A stretch of DNA of 64,000 bases from Azoarcus olearius (GTDB lineage: Bacteria > Pseudomonadota > Gammaproteobacteria > Burkholderiales > Rhodocyclaceae): positions 1,798,001-1,862,000 of the forward strand of contig NZ_CP016210.1 in NCBI RefSeq assembly GCF_001682385.1. Direction: 5' to 3'. Every line of letters begins with the position of its first letter. Within the stretch, counting starts at the first letter, position 1. A program made the translations under genes and the position numbers. The notes under the pieces were generated by a model that was given only the letters and a program-made list of their open reading frames with translations, did no database searches and was not told where the DNA came from. Below, piece after piece: positions 11,753-23,330 of the stretch.

Positions 11753-11758
11753 ATTATA
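11753..11758 (-). promoter_or_regulatory. Probable -10 box for fabI
   Basis: A perfect TATAAT reads toward fabI, with its end 30 nt before the ATG. No good -35 hexamer is visible 16-18 nt upstream, so only the -10 is annotated. Confidence 0.45.
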
Positions 11759-11888
11759 GCCAAAACTGCCCTCTGCTTAGGGTTGTTGGCGGCCGCCCTG
11801 CGCGCGCCCGGCGGTCTGTGCGGCAGTGCAGCAAAAAAACTGACAGAATTCGGTTCCCGTCCATTTTCCTCGCCCTCCGGCGTCTCCC

Positions 11889-12797
11889 GTGATCGTCCGT
11901 CCCCGGCCACACTGGCTCAAGCTGCTCTTCGTCCGCCGCGGTTCCATCCTCAACCGCATCTTTCCGCAACTGCTGTTCACCACTGGCCTCGCCGCGGTCG
12001 TCGTGCTGGCGCATGGCCAGCTCTTTCACTGGAAGGTCACGCTTACCTCGGCGCCGTTCTCGCTGATGGGTGTGGCGCTGGCGATTTTTCTGGGTTTTCG
12101 CAACAACGCGAGCTACGACCGCTACTGGGAGGCGCGCAAGCTGTGGGGGCGTCTGCTGGTGGAGGCGCGCACGGTGTCGCGCCAGGCGCTGACCATGACG
12201 CGACGGCGCACCGATGCGCGTCCCTTCGTGCTCGGCGTCATCGCTTTTGCCCACGCGTTGCGCAACCAGTTGCGCGGACAGCCCTCGGCGCAGGGGCTGG
12301 ACGGGTTGTTGCCGACCACGCTGCTGGCGCGGATCGGCCAGGCCCGGTTTCCCTGCGCCCTGATCCTGCTGTGGCTGGCCGAATGGCTGCGCGAGCGGCG
12401 GGATGCCGGTGAACTCGACGTGGTGCTGCAGCAGCGCATGGACGTGCACGTGTCCGGGCTATCAGAAGTGCTGGGCGGCTGCGAGCGCATCGCGGGCACG
12501 CCCTTGCCATTCACCTATTCGGTCATCCTGCACCGTACGGTGTACCTGTACTGCATGATGCTGCCCTTCGGCCTGGTGGATGCGATCGGCATGATGACGC
12601 CGGTGGTCGTGCTGTTCGTTTCCTACACCTTCTTCGCGCTCGAAGCGCTGAGCGACGAGATCGAGGAACCCTTTGGTCTCGCGCCCAACGACCTCGCGCT
12701 CGACGCCATGGCCGCCGGCATCGAGGCCAGCCTGCGCGAGATGCTGGGCGAGAAGCCGTTGCCGGCGCCGGTGGCCACGGATTACATACTGACTTGA
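11889..12797 (+). CDS. Bestrophin-like (UPF0187/YneE-type) membrane channel
   Basis: A 302-residue bacterial bestrophin-family protein. In the family these are pentameric ion channels; bacterial members have been seen to conduct cations or anions. The start is GTG, giving the typical N-terminus MIVRPRPHWLKLLFVRRGS. Hydrophobic helices lie near residues 28-45 and 55-72, followed by the hallmark FRNNASYDRYWEARKLWG near 72-89, and another helix pair near 215-250. The hydrophilic C-terminus is normal. No strong ribosome site is visible upstream of the GTG. Physiological role here unknown. Confidence 0.85.
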   Translation: MIVRPRPHWLKLLFVRRGSILNRIFPQLLFTTGLAAVVVLAHGQLFHWKVTLTSAPFSLMGVALAIFLGFRNNASYDRYWEARKLWGRLLVEARTVSRQALTMTRRRTDARPFVLGVIAFAHALRNQLRGQPSAQGLDGLLPTTLLARIGQARFPCALILLWLAEWLRERRDAGELDVVLQQRMDVHVSGLSEVLGGCERIAGTPLPFTYSVILHRTVYLYCMMLPFGLVDAIGMMTPVVVLFVSYTFFALEALSDEIEEPFGLAPNDLALDAMAAGIEASLREMLGEKPLPAPVATDYILT

Positions 12798-12825
12798 GCG
12801 CCCGGCCCGCATACACTCGCGGGCG

Positions 12826-15039
12826 ATGAGCCGCTCCGTGTCCTTTCCGTTTCGCCATATCGTGGCCGCCTGTGCGGCCGCGATGCTGATGGGCGCCTGC
12901 GGCCCGCTGTGGAACGACCCTTATCCCGCGGCCGAACGCGGTCAGAACATTCTGTACAGCGCCTTCAGCCAGCGCCCTAAGCACCTCGACCCCGTGCAGT
13001 CCTATGCCGAGGACGAGGCGGTGTTCGTCTATCAGATCTACGAGCCGCCGCTGCAGTACCACTACCTGAAACGGCCCTACACGCTGGAGCCGGGCTCCGC
13101 GGCCGGAATGCCTGCGCTGCGCCGCTATGACGCCGCGGGCCGCGAACTGCCCGCGGATGCGGACCCGGCGAAGGTGGCGACCAGCGTTTATGAGATCAGC
13201 GTGCGTCCCGGCATCCTGTTCCAGCCACACCCGGCCTTCGCCCGCGACGACAGCGGAAATCCGCGCTACCTCGACCTTTCCCCCGCCGCGTTGGCCGGCA
13301 TCGACGGCATCGGCGATTTCGAGCACACCGGCACGCGCGAGCTGGAGGCGGCGGATTTCGTCCACCAGATCAAGCGGCTTGCCCACCCGCGCCTGCATTC
13401 GCCGATCTTCGAGCTGATCGCGGAATACCTGCCCGGGCTGAAGACGCTGCAGCAACAGCTTGCGGACGAGCTGAAGCGGAACCCCGGGCCGCTGGACCTC
13501 ACCCGCTTCGAACTGCCCGGCGTCCAGGTGGTGGACCGGCACACGTATCGCATCACGCTCCGCGGCGCCTATCCGCAGTTCGTGTACTGGCTCTCGATGC
13601 CCTTCTTCGCTCCGGTGCCGCCCGAGGCGGACCGCTTCTACGACCAGCCGGGGATGGCGGAGCGCAACCTCACGCTGGACTGGTGGCCGATCGGCACCGG
13701 GCCCTACATGATGGTCGAGAACGATCCCAACAACCGCATGGAACTCGTGCGCAACCCCAACTTCCGGGGCGGGCGTTATCCCTGCGAAGGCGAAGCGGCC
13801 GATGCCGCCGAGGGCTTGCTTGCCGATTGCGGCAAGCCGATCCCGTTCATCGACCGTGCCGTGTTTTCGCGCGAACGCGAAGGCATTCCCTACTGGAACA
13901 AGTTCCTGCAAGGCTATTACGACGCCTCGGGCGTGTCGTCCGACAACTTCGACCAGGCGGTGACGATGACCAGCCAGGGCGAGGTTTCGCTGTCGGACGA
14001 GATGAGCGAGCGCGGCATCCGCCTGCTGACCTCGGTGTCGCCGTCGATCTTCTACCTGGGCTTCAACATGCTCGACCCCGTGGTCGGCATGCCCGAAGGC
14101 GCTTCGGCCGCCGCGCGCGAGCGCGCCCGCAAGCTGCGGCAGGCGGTGTCGGTGGCGCTGGATATGGAAGAGTTCGTCTCCATCTTCCTCAACGGCCGCG
14201 GCATCCCGGCGATGAGCCCGATTCCGCCCGACGTGTTCGGTGCGCGTGACGGCGAGGCCGGCATCAACCCGGTGGTCTACGAATGGCGCGACGGGCGCGC
14301 GGTGCGGCGCAAGCTCGAGCGCGCGCGCCAGTTGCTGGCCGAGGCCGGCTACCCCAACGGACGGGACGCAAAGACCGGCGAACCGCTGATCCTGAATCTC
14401 GACACCACGCCGGGCGGCTTGGGCGACAAGGCGCGGTCGGACTGGCTGGCAAAGCAGTTTCGCGAACTGGGCGTGCAGTTCGTGGTGCGCCCCACCGACT
14501 GGAACCGCTTCCAGGACAAGATCCGGCTGGGTAATGCGCAACTGTTCTTCTTCGGCTGGAACGCCGATTACCCCGATCCGGAGAACATGCTCTTCCTGCT
14601 CCACGGCCCGCAGGGCAAGGTGAAGTTCCAGGGGCAGAACGCCTCCAACTATGCCAACGCGGAGTTCGACCAGTTGTTCGAGCGGATGAAGATGCTGCCC
14701 GACGGACCCCGCCGGCAGGCGGTGATCGACCGCATGGTGGGCCTGGTTCAGCAGGACGCTCCCTGGCTGTTCGGCTTCCATCCCAAGTCCTACTCGTTGC
14801 AGCACGGCTGGCTTTACAACCGCAAGCCGGGCAGCATCGTGCGCAACGGGCTCAAGTACCAGCGCATCGACGTCGCCCAGCGCGAGGCAGCGCGGGCCGA
14901 GTGGAACCGCCCGGTGCTGTGGCCCTTGCTGGTGGTGGCGCTCGTATTGGCCGCTGCGGTAGCGCCCGCGCTGCTGCACTGGCGACGGCACGAGCGCGGC
15001 ACCGCGCGTACCGCAACGGCCGGATCAGAGGCGCGCTGA
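12826..15039 (+). CDS. Extracellular solute-binding protein, family 5 (peptide/oligopeptide type), with extra C-terminal helix
   Basis: A 737-residue SBP_bac_5 protein. The N-terminus carries a lipoprotein-type signal ending LMGAC with Cys25 as the likely lipidated residue. The body has the family pattern, including NILYSAFSQRPKHLDP early, PIGTGPYMMVENDPNNRMELVRNPN near 288 and FFGWNADYPDPENMLFLL near 570. Unusually, a strong hydrophobic helix (about residues 698-718) followed by basic residues closes the protein, so it may be anchored at both ends. It starts an operon with two permeases, separated from the first by one base. Substrate class (peptide or similar) is inferred from the family. 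Confidence 0.88.
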   Translation: MSRSVSFPFRHIVAACAAAMLMGACGPLWNDPYPAAERGQNILYSAFSQRPKHLDPVQSYAEDEAVFVYQIYEPPLQYHYLKRPYTLEPGSAAGMPALRRYDAAGRELPADADPAKVATSVYEISVRPGILFQPHPAFARDDSGNPRYLDLSPAALAGIDGIGDFEHTGTRELEAADFVHQIKRLAHPRLHSPIFELIAEYLPGLKTLQQQLADELKRNPGPLDLTRFELPGVQVVDRHTYRITLRGAYPQFVYWLSMPFFAPVPPEADRFYDQPGMAERNLTLDWWPIGTGPYMMVENDPNNRMELVRNPNFRGGRYPCEGEAADAAEGLLADCGKPIPFIDRAVFSREREGIPYWNKFLQGYYDASGVSSDNFDQAVTMTSQGEVSLSDEMSERGIRLLTSVSPSIFYLGFNMLDPVVGMPEGASAAARERARKLRQAVSVALDMEEFVSIFLNGRGIPAMSPIPPDVFGARDGEAGINPVVYEWRDGRAVRRKLERARQLLAEAGYPNGRDAKTGEPLILNLDTTPGGLGDKARSDWLAKQFRELGVQFVVRPTDWNRFQDKIRLGNAQLFFFGWNADYPDPENMLFLLHGPQGKVKFQGQNASNYANAEFDQLFERMKMLPDGPRRQAVIDRMVGLVQQDAPWLFGFHPKSYSLQHGWLYNRKPGSIVRNGLKYQRIDVAQREAARAEWNRPVLWPLLVVALVLAAAVAPALLHWRRHERGTARTATAGSEAR

Positions 15040-15040
15040 G

Positions 15041-16018
15041 ATGCTGGCCTACATCGTCCGCCGCCTGCTCTACGCCATTCCCATCCTGGTCGGCGTCAAT
15101 CTGCTGACCTTCGTGCTGTTCTTCGTCGTGAATTCGCCCGACGACATGGCGCGCATGCAGATCGGCGTCAAACGCGCCACGCCCGAGGCGATCGAGCGCT
15201 GGAAGGTCGAGCGCGGCTATGACCGCCCGCTGCTGGTGAATACCGAGGCCAAGGGCCTGGAACGGGTGACCGACACGATCTTCTTCGACAAGTCCCTGCG
15301 CATGTTCGCGTTCGATTTCGGCCAGGCCGACGACGGCCGCGACATCGGCCGCGAGATCCGCACCCGCATGGGGCCGTCGCTCGCAATCGCGCTGCCGACC
15401 TTCGCGCTCGGCCTGTTCGCCGCGGTCAGCATGGCGCTGCTGCTGGTGTTCTTCCGCGCCACCTACCTGGATTTCTGGGGCGTGGTGCTGTGTGTCGGCA
15501 TGATGTCGATCTCCAGCCTGTTCTACATCATCGGTGGCCAGTGGCTGGTTTCCAAACTGTGGGCGCTGGTGCCGATTTCCGGCTACGCCGGCGGTCTGGA
15601 CGCCGCCCGCTTCCTGGTGCTGCCGGTGCTGATCAGCGTGATCGGCGGGGTGGGGTCGAGCGTGCGCTGGTATCGCACGCTGTTCCTTGAAGAGATCTCG
15701 CGCGACTATGTCCGCACCGCGCGCGCGAAGGGGCTGTCCGAACTGGCCGTGCTGTTCCGCCACGTGCTCAAGAACGCGATGATCCCCATCCTGACCGGCG
15801 TGGTCGTGCTGATCCCGCTGCTGTTCCTCGGCAGCCTGCTGGTGGAATCCTTTTTCGCCATTCCGGGGCTGGGCAGCTACACGATCGACGCGATCAACGC
15901 GCAGGACTTCGCCGTGGTGCGCGCCATGGTGTTCATCGGCTCGCTGCTCTACATCGTCGGCCTGATCCTGACCGACCTGTCGTACACGCTGGTCGATCCG
16001 CGGGTGAGGCTGGGATGA
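15041..16018 (+). CDS. ABC transporter permease, DppB/YejB type
   Basis: A 325-residue inner-membrane permease. It begins with the canonical MLAYIVRRLLYAIPILVGVNLLTF helix. The BPD_transp_1 domain has the EAA loop near residues 215-240 (DYVRTARAKGLSELAVLFRHVLKNAMIPILT), which contacts an ATPase. The C-terminus [14 protein letters not shown] is typical of the DppB family. It overlaps the next permease by 4 bp (ATGA). No ATP-binding subunit is encoded next to it. Confidence 0.93.
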   Translation: MLAYIVRRLLYAIPILVGVNLLTFVLFFVVNSPDDMARMQIGVKRATPEAIERWKVERGYDRPLLVNTEAKGLERVTDTIFFDKSLRMFAFDFGQADDGRDIGREIRTRMGPSLAIALPTFALGLFAAVSMALLLVFFRATYLDFWGVVLCVGMMSISSLFYIIGGQWLVSKLWALVPISGYAGGLDAARFLVLPVLISVIGGVGSSVRWYRTLFLEEISRDYVRTARAKGLSELAVLFRHVLKNAMIPILTGVVVLIPLLFLGSLLVESFFAIPGLGSYTIDAINAQDFAVVRAMVFIGSLLYIVGLILTDLSYTLVDPRVRLG

Positions 16019-17427
16019 TGGCGGGCTTTCAACCCGTGCTGTTGTGGACCGACGCGCTGCTGTTCCTGCTGCTGCTCGCCGGCGTTGGGGTGGTCCTGCA
16101 TGCGCGCGCGCAACCGCCACTGCGGCAGGCCTGGCGCAAGGTGGGCGAGCGCGCGACCGGCATGGTGTCGGCGTGCGTGCTGGGGGTGTTCATCGTGATC
16201 GGCGTGATGGACAGCCTGCATTACCGGCCGCAACTGGCGCAGCTGGAAGGGGCTGCGGGGCCCTCAGAAACCTACTCGGCCGAGGTCCTGAGCCTGCTCG
16301 ACCGGGTGCTGGAGCCACTGCGGCTGAATACCGAGAAGACCTATTCGGCGCCGCTCGCCGCCACCCTGTACCAGCGCGAAACCGTGGAAACCGGGGGCGG
16401 GCAGGTTCGGACGTATCCGCGCCTGCAGCACGGTGGTGCCCACCTGCAGGCGCCGGAAGCGGAGTTCGCCCCGGATCTGGCCCGCCGCCTGGGGCACGCA
16501 GCGGGGTTGGCGGTGGTCGCCAGCGTCGCGCTGCTGGCGGCGCTGGCGGTGGGCCTTGCCGCCCGTCATGGCGGGCCGATCCGGGCCGCCGCCGCGGTGC
16601 TTGCGGGCCGTACCGTGCTGGCGTGGCGTGCGGCGTGGGTCGCATGCAGCATCATCGCGCTGGTCGTCGCGGTGGTGGTGATGCTGGCGCCGTACTACCA
16701 CGTGCTCGGTACCGACAAAGTCGGCCAGGACGTGCTCTATCTCTCCCTGAAGAGCGTGCGGACCGCCCTCGTGATCGGGACCGTCACCACGCTGGTGATG
16801 CTGCCGTTCGCCATCGCGCTCGGCATCGCCGCGGGCTACCTGGGCGGGTGGGTGGATGACGCCGTGCAGTACGTCTATACGGTGCTCAACGCGATTCCCT
16901 CGGTGCTGTTGATCGCCGCCGCCGTGCTGATGATGCAGGTGGTGATCGATACCCACCCGCACTGGTTCGGCACTGCGGCGGAGCGTTCCGATGCGCGCCT
17001 GCTTGCGCTGTGCTTCATTCTCGGCATTACCAGCTGGACCGGCTTGTGCCGGCTGCTGCGGGGCGAAACGCTCAAGCTGCGCGAACTCGAATACGTCCAG
17101 GCCGCGCGGGCCTTCGGGGTTGGCACCACAGGCATCCTGCGCCGCCACATCCTGCCCAACGTCATGCACATCGTGCTGATCGCCCTGGTCATGGATTTTT
17201 CGGGGCTGGTGCTTGCCGAGGCGGTGCTGTCCTATGTCGGGATCGGGGTCGATCCCACCACCATCAGCTTCGGCACCATGATCAACCTGGCGCGGGCGGA
17301 ACTGGCGCGCGAGCCCATGGTGTGGTGGTCGCTTGCCGCGGCCTTCGTGTTCATGTTCGTGCTGGTCCTGGCGGCCAACCTGTTTGCCGACGTCGTGCGC
17401 GACGCCTTCGATCCGCGCTGGCGCTGA
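16015..17427 (+). CDS. ABC transporter permease, DppC/YejE type, with extended N-terminus
   Basis: A 470-residue permease, longer than the usual 280-340 residues. Two N-terminal helices and a long periplasmic-looking insert (about 60-155) precede the standard BPD_transp_1 core. That core has [20 protein letters not shown] near residue 235 and an EAA loop [28 protein letters not shown] near 352-380. It ends [12 protein letters not shown], as DppC-type proteins do. It should pair with the upstream permease. The operon appears to end here, with a 107-bp gap before selO. Confidence 0.9.
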   Translation: MMAGFQPVLLWTDALLFLLLLAGVGVVLHARAQPPLRQAWRKVGERATGMVSACVLGVFIVIGVMDSLHYRPQLAQLEGAAGPSETYSAEVLSLLDRVLEPLRLNTEKTYSAPLAATLYQRETVETGGGQVRTYPRLQHGGAHLQAPEAEFAPDLARRLGHAAGLAVVASVALLAALAVGLAARHGGPIRAAAAVLAGRTVLAWRAAWVACSIIALVVAVVVMLAPYYHVLGTDKVGQDVLYLSLKSVRTALVIGTVTTLVMLPFAIALGIAAGYLGGWVDDAVQYVYTVLNAIPSVLLIAAAVLMMQVVIDTHPHWFGTAAERSDARLLALCFILGITSWTGLCRLLRGETLKLRELEYVQAARAFGVGTTGILRRHILPNVMHIVLIALVMDFSGLVLAEAVLSYVGIGVDPTTISFGTMINLARAELAREPMVWWSLAAAFVFMFVLVLAANLFADVVRDAFDPRWR

Positions 17428-17534
17428 CCGCGTTGGCGCGCTCCTTGCTCGGGTATCTGGCCACGCGGCCGAACCATCGCTGTGCGCGTCACTCTGATGA
17501 TCTAAACCCGACAAAAGCTGCGATCCCCTACCCG

Positions 17535-19094
17535 ATGAGACCACTCGTTTTCGACAATCGCTTCGTGCGCGAACTGCCCGCGGATCCGGAGACCGGGCCG
17601 CATACCCGGCAGGTTGCGGGCGCCAGCTATTCGCGCGTGAATCCCACCCCGGTGGCCGCGCCGCATCTCGTGGCCCATTCCGCAGAGGTTGCGGCGCTGC
17701 TCGGCTGGGACGAAACCGACATTGCCAGCCCGGAATTCGCCGAGGTGTTCGGCGGCAATCGTCTGCTCGACGGCATGGAGCCGTACGCGGCCTGCTACGG
17801 CGGGCATCAGTTCGGCAACTGGGCCGGGCAACTGGGCGACGGTCGCGCAATCACCTTGGGTGAGGTGCTCAACGGGCAGGGCGAGCGTTGGGAACTGCAA
17901 CTGAAAGGCGCTGGGCCAACCCCTTATTCCCGGCGCGCCGACGGGCGTGCGGTGCTGCGGTCCTCGATCCGGGAATTCCTCTGCAGCGAAGCGATGCATC
18001 ACCTGGGGGTGCCGACCACGCGCGCCTTGAGCCTGGTCGGCACCGGCGAAAAGGTCGTGCGCGACATGTTCTACGACGGCAACCCGCAGGCCGAACCCGG
18101 GGCCATCGTCTGCAGGGTGGCGCCATCCTTCATCCGCTTTGGCAACTTCGAACTGCTGGCGGCGCGGGGCGATCTCGACCTGCTCAACCGCCTGATCGAC
18201 TTCACCATCGCGCGCGACTTCCCCGGGATCGAGGGCAGTGCGCGCGACAAGCGGGCGCGCTGGTTCGAGACGGTATGTGCGCGTACCGCCACGATGGTGG
18301 CGCACTGGATGCGGGTCGGTTTCGTCCATGGGGTGATGAACACCGACAACATGTCTATCCTCGGACTCACGATCGACTACGGCCCTTACGGCTGGGTCGA
18401 CAACTTCGATCCTGGCTGGACGCCCAACACCACCGACGCCGGCGGCCGGCGCTACCGGTTTGGCCACCAGCCGAGGATCGCCAACTGGAATCTGCTCCAG
18501 TTGGCGAACGCCCTGTTTCCCGCCTTTGGCAGCACGGAGGCGCTACAGGCGGGGCTGAACACCTACGCGGAGGTCTATGACCGTGAGAGCAGGGCGATGA
18601 CCGCCGCAAAGCTGGGGTTGGCGGCGCTCGCCGATGCCGATCTGCCGATGGTGGACGCATTGCACGGCTGGATGAAGCGCGCCGAAGTCGACATGACCCT
18701 GTTTTTCCGCGCGCTGGCCGAAGTCGATCTCCTGAAGCCGGATCCGGCGCTGTTCCTCGATGCCTTCTACGATGACGCAAAGCGCCTCGAGACGGCCGAC
18801 GAATTCTCCGGCTGGTTGCGGCTGTATGCGGACCGCTGTCGCCAGGAGGGTCTGGATGCGGCCCAGCGGCGGGCGCGCATGAATGCGGCCAACCCGCGTT
18901 ACGTCATGCGCAATTACCTGGCGCAGCAGGCCATCGATGCGGCGGAGCAGGGCGATTACGGTCCCGTTCGCAGTCTGCTGGACGTGATGCGCCGGCCCTA
19001 CGACGAGCAACCCGAGCGCGCGGCGTACGCGCAGCGCAGGCCCGACTGGGCGCGCGAGCGCGCCGGGTGTTCGATGCTCTCCTGCAGTTCCTGA
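17535..19094 (+). CDS. selO: SelO (YdiU/UPF0061) protein AMPylase
   Basis: A 519-residue pseudokinase-fold protein. Characterised SelO enzymes transfer AMP to Ser/Thr/Tyr residues in redox-linked regulation. Family motifs seen include [20 protein letters not shown] near residue 77, [20 protein letters not shown] near 118, [20 protein letters not shown] near 258 and NLLQLANAL near 318. The C-terminus ends CSMLSCSS, the redox-active position that is selenocysteine in some eukaryotes and cysteine here. The frame is open far upstream, but the ATG at 17535 gives the family start [18 protein letters not shown]. Confidence 0.94.
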   Translation: MRPLVFDNRFVRELPADPETGPHTRQVAGASYSRVNPTPVAAPHLVAHSAEVAALLGWDETDIASPEFAEVFGGNRLLDGMEPYAACYGGHQFGNWAGQLGDGRAITLGEVLNGQGERWELQLKGAGPTPYSRRADGRAVLRSSIREFLCSEAMHHLGVPTTRALSLVGTGEKVVRDMFYDGNPQAEPGAIVCRVAPSFIRFGNFELLAARGDLDLLNRLIDFTIARDFPGIEGSARDKRARWFETVCARTATMVAHWMRVGFVHGVMNTDNMSILGLTIDYGPYGWVDNFDPGWTPNTTDAGGRRYRFGHQPRIANWNLLQLANALFPAFGSTEALQAGLNTYAEVYDRESRAMTAAKLGLAALADADLPMVDALHGWMKRAEVDMTLFFRALAEVDLLKPDPALFLDAFYDDAKRLETADEFSGWLRLYADRCRQEGLDAAQRRARMNAANPRYVMRNYLAQQAIDAAEQGDYGPVRSLLDVMRRPYDEQPERAAYAQRRPDWARERAGCSMLSCSS

Positions 19095-19100
19095 ACCGCT

Positions 19101-19682
19101 TCAGACGAAGGGCGGCACGCCGATCAGGGGGCCGTGCAGGAAGCGCGCGAAAATCGCCCAGGCGACGATGCCGAGCAACACTGCGGTCGCATCCACTTTC
19201 AGGGCCGGCCGCGTGATGCCGCTCGCGGGCTCACGCCGGCGGGCGGAGACAAAGTCGGTCGCGGACCACGCCAGAAAGCCGCCGAACAGCAGCAGATCGG
19301 CCAACGTGCCGTTGGCGAGCAGGTGGGCAAAGGCCCACAGCGCCGTGCCGGCCAGCATCGGGTGACGGAGGGTGGCCTTGATATGCGAGCCGGGCAGGTA
19401 GGCCGCCACCAGCAGCACAAAGGCGGGCAGCGTCAGGACGGCGGCCAGATGGCGGGTCCAGACCGGCGCGCTCCAGATCGCTACTGGCACGTCGCGAGTG
19501 AGCCCGTAACCCCACACGACGAGCACCAGGCCGACCGCGGCGACCGCGGCGTAGATGCCTTTCCAGCGTTTTTCCCCAAGCGCGGCGACGCGCCGGTGCC
19601 GCCAGTCATCGGCAAAGATGCGGAGGGAATGGGGGCCGAGGAAAAGCAGCAGCCCGAGGACGAGGACAGTGTGCGCGAACAT
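19101..19682 (-). CDS. NnrU family integral membrane protein
   Basis: A 193-residue protein with about six hydrophobic segments and the NnrU-type motif LGPHSLRIF near the N-terminus. The segment LRHPMLAGTALWAFAHLLANGTLADLLLFGGFLAWS is also characteristic of the family. NnrU was named from denitrification gene clusters, but its biochemical function is unproven and no nitrogen-oxide genes lie nearby. Convergent with selO, with a 6-bp gap. Confidence 0.85.
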   Translation of the reverse strand: MFAHTVLVLGLLLFLGPHSLRIFADDWRHRRVAALGEKRWKGIYAAVAAVGLVLVVWGYGLTRDVPVAIWSAPVWTRHLAAVLTLPAFVLLVAAYLPGSHIKATLRHPMLAGTALWAFAHLLANGTLADLLLFGGFLAWSATDFVSARRREPASGITRPALKVDATAVLLGIVAWAIFARFLHGPLIGVPPFV

Positions 19683-19782
19683 GGCGTGTGGGGAGCAAGA
19701 CTCGGACTTGCAGCTTATGCCGCGGAGATGAAATCCACACTGCCCGGAGTGTCAGGAGACGTATCGGCCTCGCGGCGGCGAC

Positions 19783-20229
19783 CTACGCTTTCACCCGCAT
19801 CAGGCGCTGCTTCTCGCGCTCCCAGTCGCGCTTTTTCTCGTCTTCGCGCTTGTCGTACTGCTTCTTGCCTTTCGCCAGCCCGATCTCGGCCTTCACGCGG
19901 CCCTTGGCATAGTGGAGGTCCAGCGGCACCAAGGTGAATCCTGCGCGTTCGACCTTGCCGATGAGGCGCGCGATCTCGGCGCCATGAAGTAGCAGCTTGC
20001 GGGTGCGGGTGGGGTCGGTGCGAATGTGGGTGGAGGCGCTGGCGAGCGGAGTGATGTGCATGCCGAGGATGAAGATTTCCTCACCGCGCACGATGATGTA
20101 GGCCTCCTTGATATTGGCGCGGCCGGCGCGGATCGCCTTCACCTCCCATCCTTCGAGGACGAGGCCGGCCTCGTACTTTTCCTCGATGAAATAGTCGTGA
20201 TAAGCCTTGCGATTATCGATGATGCTCAT
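19783..20229 (-). CDS. smpB: SmpB, SsrA (tmRNA)-binding protein
   Basis: A 148-residue protein of the usual length. It binds tmRNA and delivers it to stalled ribosomes for trans-translation. Seen are ARAY-type N-terminal [29 protein letters not shown] split across residues 6-35, ILGMHITPL near 64, and the basic C-terminal tail [20 protein letters not shown], which inserts into the mRNA channel. The start [10 protein letters not shown] at 20229 is the family start. No tmRNA gene is seen in the window. Divergent from ratA. Confidence 0.97.
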   Translation of the reverse strand: MSIIDNRKAYHDYFIEEKYEAGLVLEGWEVKAIRAGRANIKEAYIIVRGEEIFILGMHITPLASASTHIRTDPTRTRKLLLHGAEIARLIGKVERAGFTLVPLDLHYAKGRVKAEIGLAKGKKQYDKREDEKKRDWEREKQRLMRVKA

Positions 20230-20341
20230 GGAAGAACCTGGGTGTCCTCGGCGTGTATTGGTTCGGCGCGGCGGACGGGTGCCGGGCATGCGGTAGAATC
20301 GCGCATGTTATCAGTTCGGCAGCGCGTTCCGTTCCTGTCAT

Positions 20342-20779
20342 ATGGCCGATGTCAAGAAACTGGTCCTGATCGAATTCACCCCGGCGCAGATGTTCGACCT
20401 GGTGGATCGGTGCGAGGACTACCCGTTGTTCCTGCCCTGGTGTGGCGGTGCAGACGTGCATGAGCGCACCGAGAGCGTCACCGCGGCTACGCTGCACATC
20501 AACTACCACGGCATCAAGGCCCACTTCAGCACGGTCAATGCCAAACGCCGGCCCACCGAGATGGACATCCGCCTGAAGGAAGGGCCGTTTACCCATCTGC
20601 ATGGCAGCTGGCGTTTCACGCCGCTGGGCGAAACCGCCTGCAAGATCGAGTTCAGCCTGCACTACGAGTTCTCCAGCAGGCTGCTGGAGAAAGCGTTGGG
20701 GCCGGTGTTCAGCCACATTGCCAACACCTTCGTCGATTCCTTCGTGAAGCGCGCAGCGCAGGTTTATCCACGCCCATGA
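20342..20779 (+). CDS. ratA: RatA/PasT, START-domain (coenzyme Q-binding COQ10 type) protein
   Basis: A 145-residue START/SRPBCC-fold protein. In E. coli RatA has been described as a ribosome-association toxin, while COQ10-type homologues bind ubiquinone, so the cellular role remains debated. Motifs seen are TPAQMFDLVDRCEDYPLFLPWC near residue 13 and GPVFSHIANTFVDSFVKRA near 118. It overlaps rnfH by 4 bp (ATGA), and smpB is divergent next to it. The smpB/ratA/rnfH arrangement is widely conserved in proteobacteria. Confidence 0.92.
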   Translation: MADVKKLVLIEFTPAQMFDLVDRCEDYPLFLPWCGGADVHERTESVTAATLHINYHGIKAHFSTVNAKRRPTEMDIRLKEGPFTHLHGSWRFTPLGETACKIEFSLHYEFSSRLLEKALGPVFSHIANTFVDSFVKRAAQVYPRP

Positions 20780-21099
20780 ATACCCCCGACCTGATTCACG
20801 TCGAGGTTGTCTATGCACAGCCCCACAATGCAGAACTGGTCCGGCTGCAACTTCCCGCAGGGGCGAGTGCAGGTGATGCCGTTGCCGCTTCCGGCCTGCT
20901 CGAAAAGTATCCCGAGCTGGAGATCGATGGACGCAACAAGCTGGGCATCTTCTCGCGCCCGATCAAAGCGGATGCCGCGCTGCGCGACCGCGACCGGGTG
21001 GAGATCTACCGGCCCTTGATTGCCGACCCCAAGGCCGTCCGTAAAAAACGGGCCGATGAAGGCAAGGCGATGAAGAAGGGCGGCGGCGAGGGCGGGTAA
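20776..21099 (+). CDS. rnfH: RnfH family (UPF0125/RatB) ubiquitin-like protein
   Basis: A 107-residue beta-grasp protein with HVEVVYAQPHNAEL at the start and GIFSRPIKADAALRDRDRVEIYRPLIADPK near residues 57-86, the signature of the RnfH/UPF0125 family. A basic, glycine-rich tail follows. It is translationally coupled to ratA. No Rnf electron-transport genes are nearby, so a role with RatA is more likely than one with the Rnf complex. Function unproven. Confidence 0.9.
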   Translation: MNTPDLIHVEVVYAQPHNAELVRLQLPAGASAGDAVAASGLLEKYPELEIDGRNKLGIFSRPIKADAALRDRDRVEIYRPLIADPKAVRKKRADEGKAMKKGGGEGG

Positions 21100-21117
21100 G
21101 GCCAGCGCCCGGCGGCG

Positions 21118-21675
21118 TCAGCGGCAGGCTTCGTCCACGTGGCGTTGCGTGCGTGCGGCTTCCTCCGCGCGCATTGCGTCGTCGAGCACCACGCGCTCAC
21201 CGTCCTTGCCATAGCGCACCATGCGCTGGCCGGACTGTAGCGCCGCCAACTGGTTGCGCGCTTCCTGGCACAGGCGCTCGCGGTCCGCCTTGACCGCGTT
21301 CTCCTTTTCAGCCTTGGCCTGCGCCTCGGCCGCTTCGGCACGGCGCTGGCGGAAAGCCTGTTCCTGCTCGGCGGCGGTCTTGGGGCGGTTTTCAGCCGAC
21401 TTCGCCTCCGCAGCGGGCTTGGCTTCGCCATTGGCACCGGACTGCGTGGCGCCGTTTGCGGCGGCGGACGCTCCGTCTTCCTCCGCTGGCGTCGGCGCTG
21501 CGCTACGGGGCCGCTGGACGCCGCCGCGCAACACCTTCACGTCGCCGCTCGGCGGCGCCTGGTCGGAATAGTGGACCTTGCCGTCCTTGTCGCGCCAGCT
21601 GTAGATCTCGCCGAGGACGGGGAGGGCGGACGAGAGCGCCACGACAAGCGCGCTGAGAACGAGGGCACGGGGCAT
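21118..21675 (-). CDS. DUF4124 domain-containing secreted protein
   Basis: A 185-residue exported protein. A signal peptide (about 1-22) leads directly into a DUF4124 domain (EIYSWRDKDGKVHYSDQAPP, residues 23-42). The rest is a low-complexity Ala/Glu/Lys-rich region that looks like a long charged helix or coiled coil (about 95-150). DUF4124 is common in betaproteobacterial periplasmic proteins of unknown role. Convergent with rnfH; upstream it faces the guaB promoter. Confidence 0.82.
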   Translation of the reverse strand: MPRALVLSALVVALSSALPVLGEIYSWRDKDGKVHYSDQAPPSGDVKVLRGGVQRPRSAAPTPAEEDGASAAANGATQSGANGEAKPAAEAKSAENRPKTAAEQEQAFRQRRAEAAEAQAKAEKENAVKADRERLCQEARNQLAALQSGQRMVRYGKDGERVVLDDAMRAEEAARTQRHVDEACR

Positions 21676-21734
21676 GCGGAGCGGGCTCCTGGACGGTTCG
21701 CGCCACGGCTTGGCGCAGGATATATCAGGGGTGA

Positions 21735-23252
<1,518 letters not shown>

Positions 23253-23330
23253 CGCTGCATCGTCGTAGCGTCACCTACAGGCGGTCGTCGGGTTGTACCG
23301 ACGCCGCCTTTCCTGTTTGTTGAGACGGAC

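Noticed and set aside
11787-11801. Sigma-54-like TGGC-N7-CTGC upstream of the bestrophin gene
   Set aside because: The -12 element has CTGC instead of TTGC and the surroundings are uniformly GC-rich, so chance is likely.
12523-14991. An 822-codon open frame antisense to the solute-binding protein gene
   Set aside because: Composition bias only; the sense-strand protein has a complete signal and family motifs.
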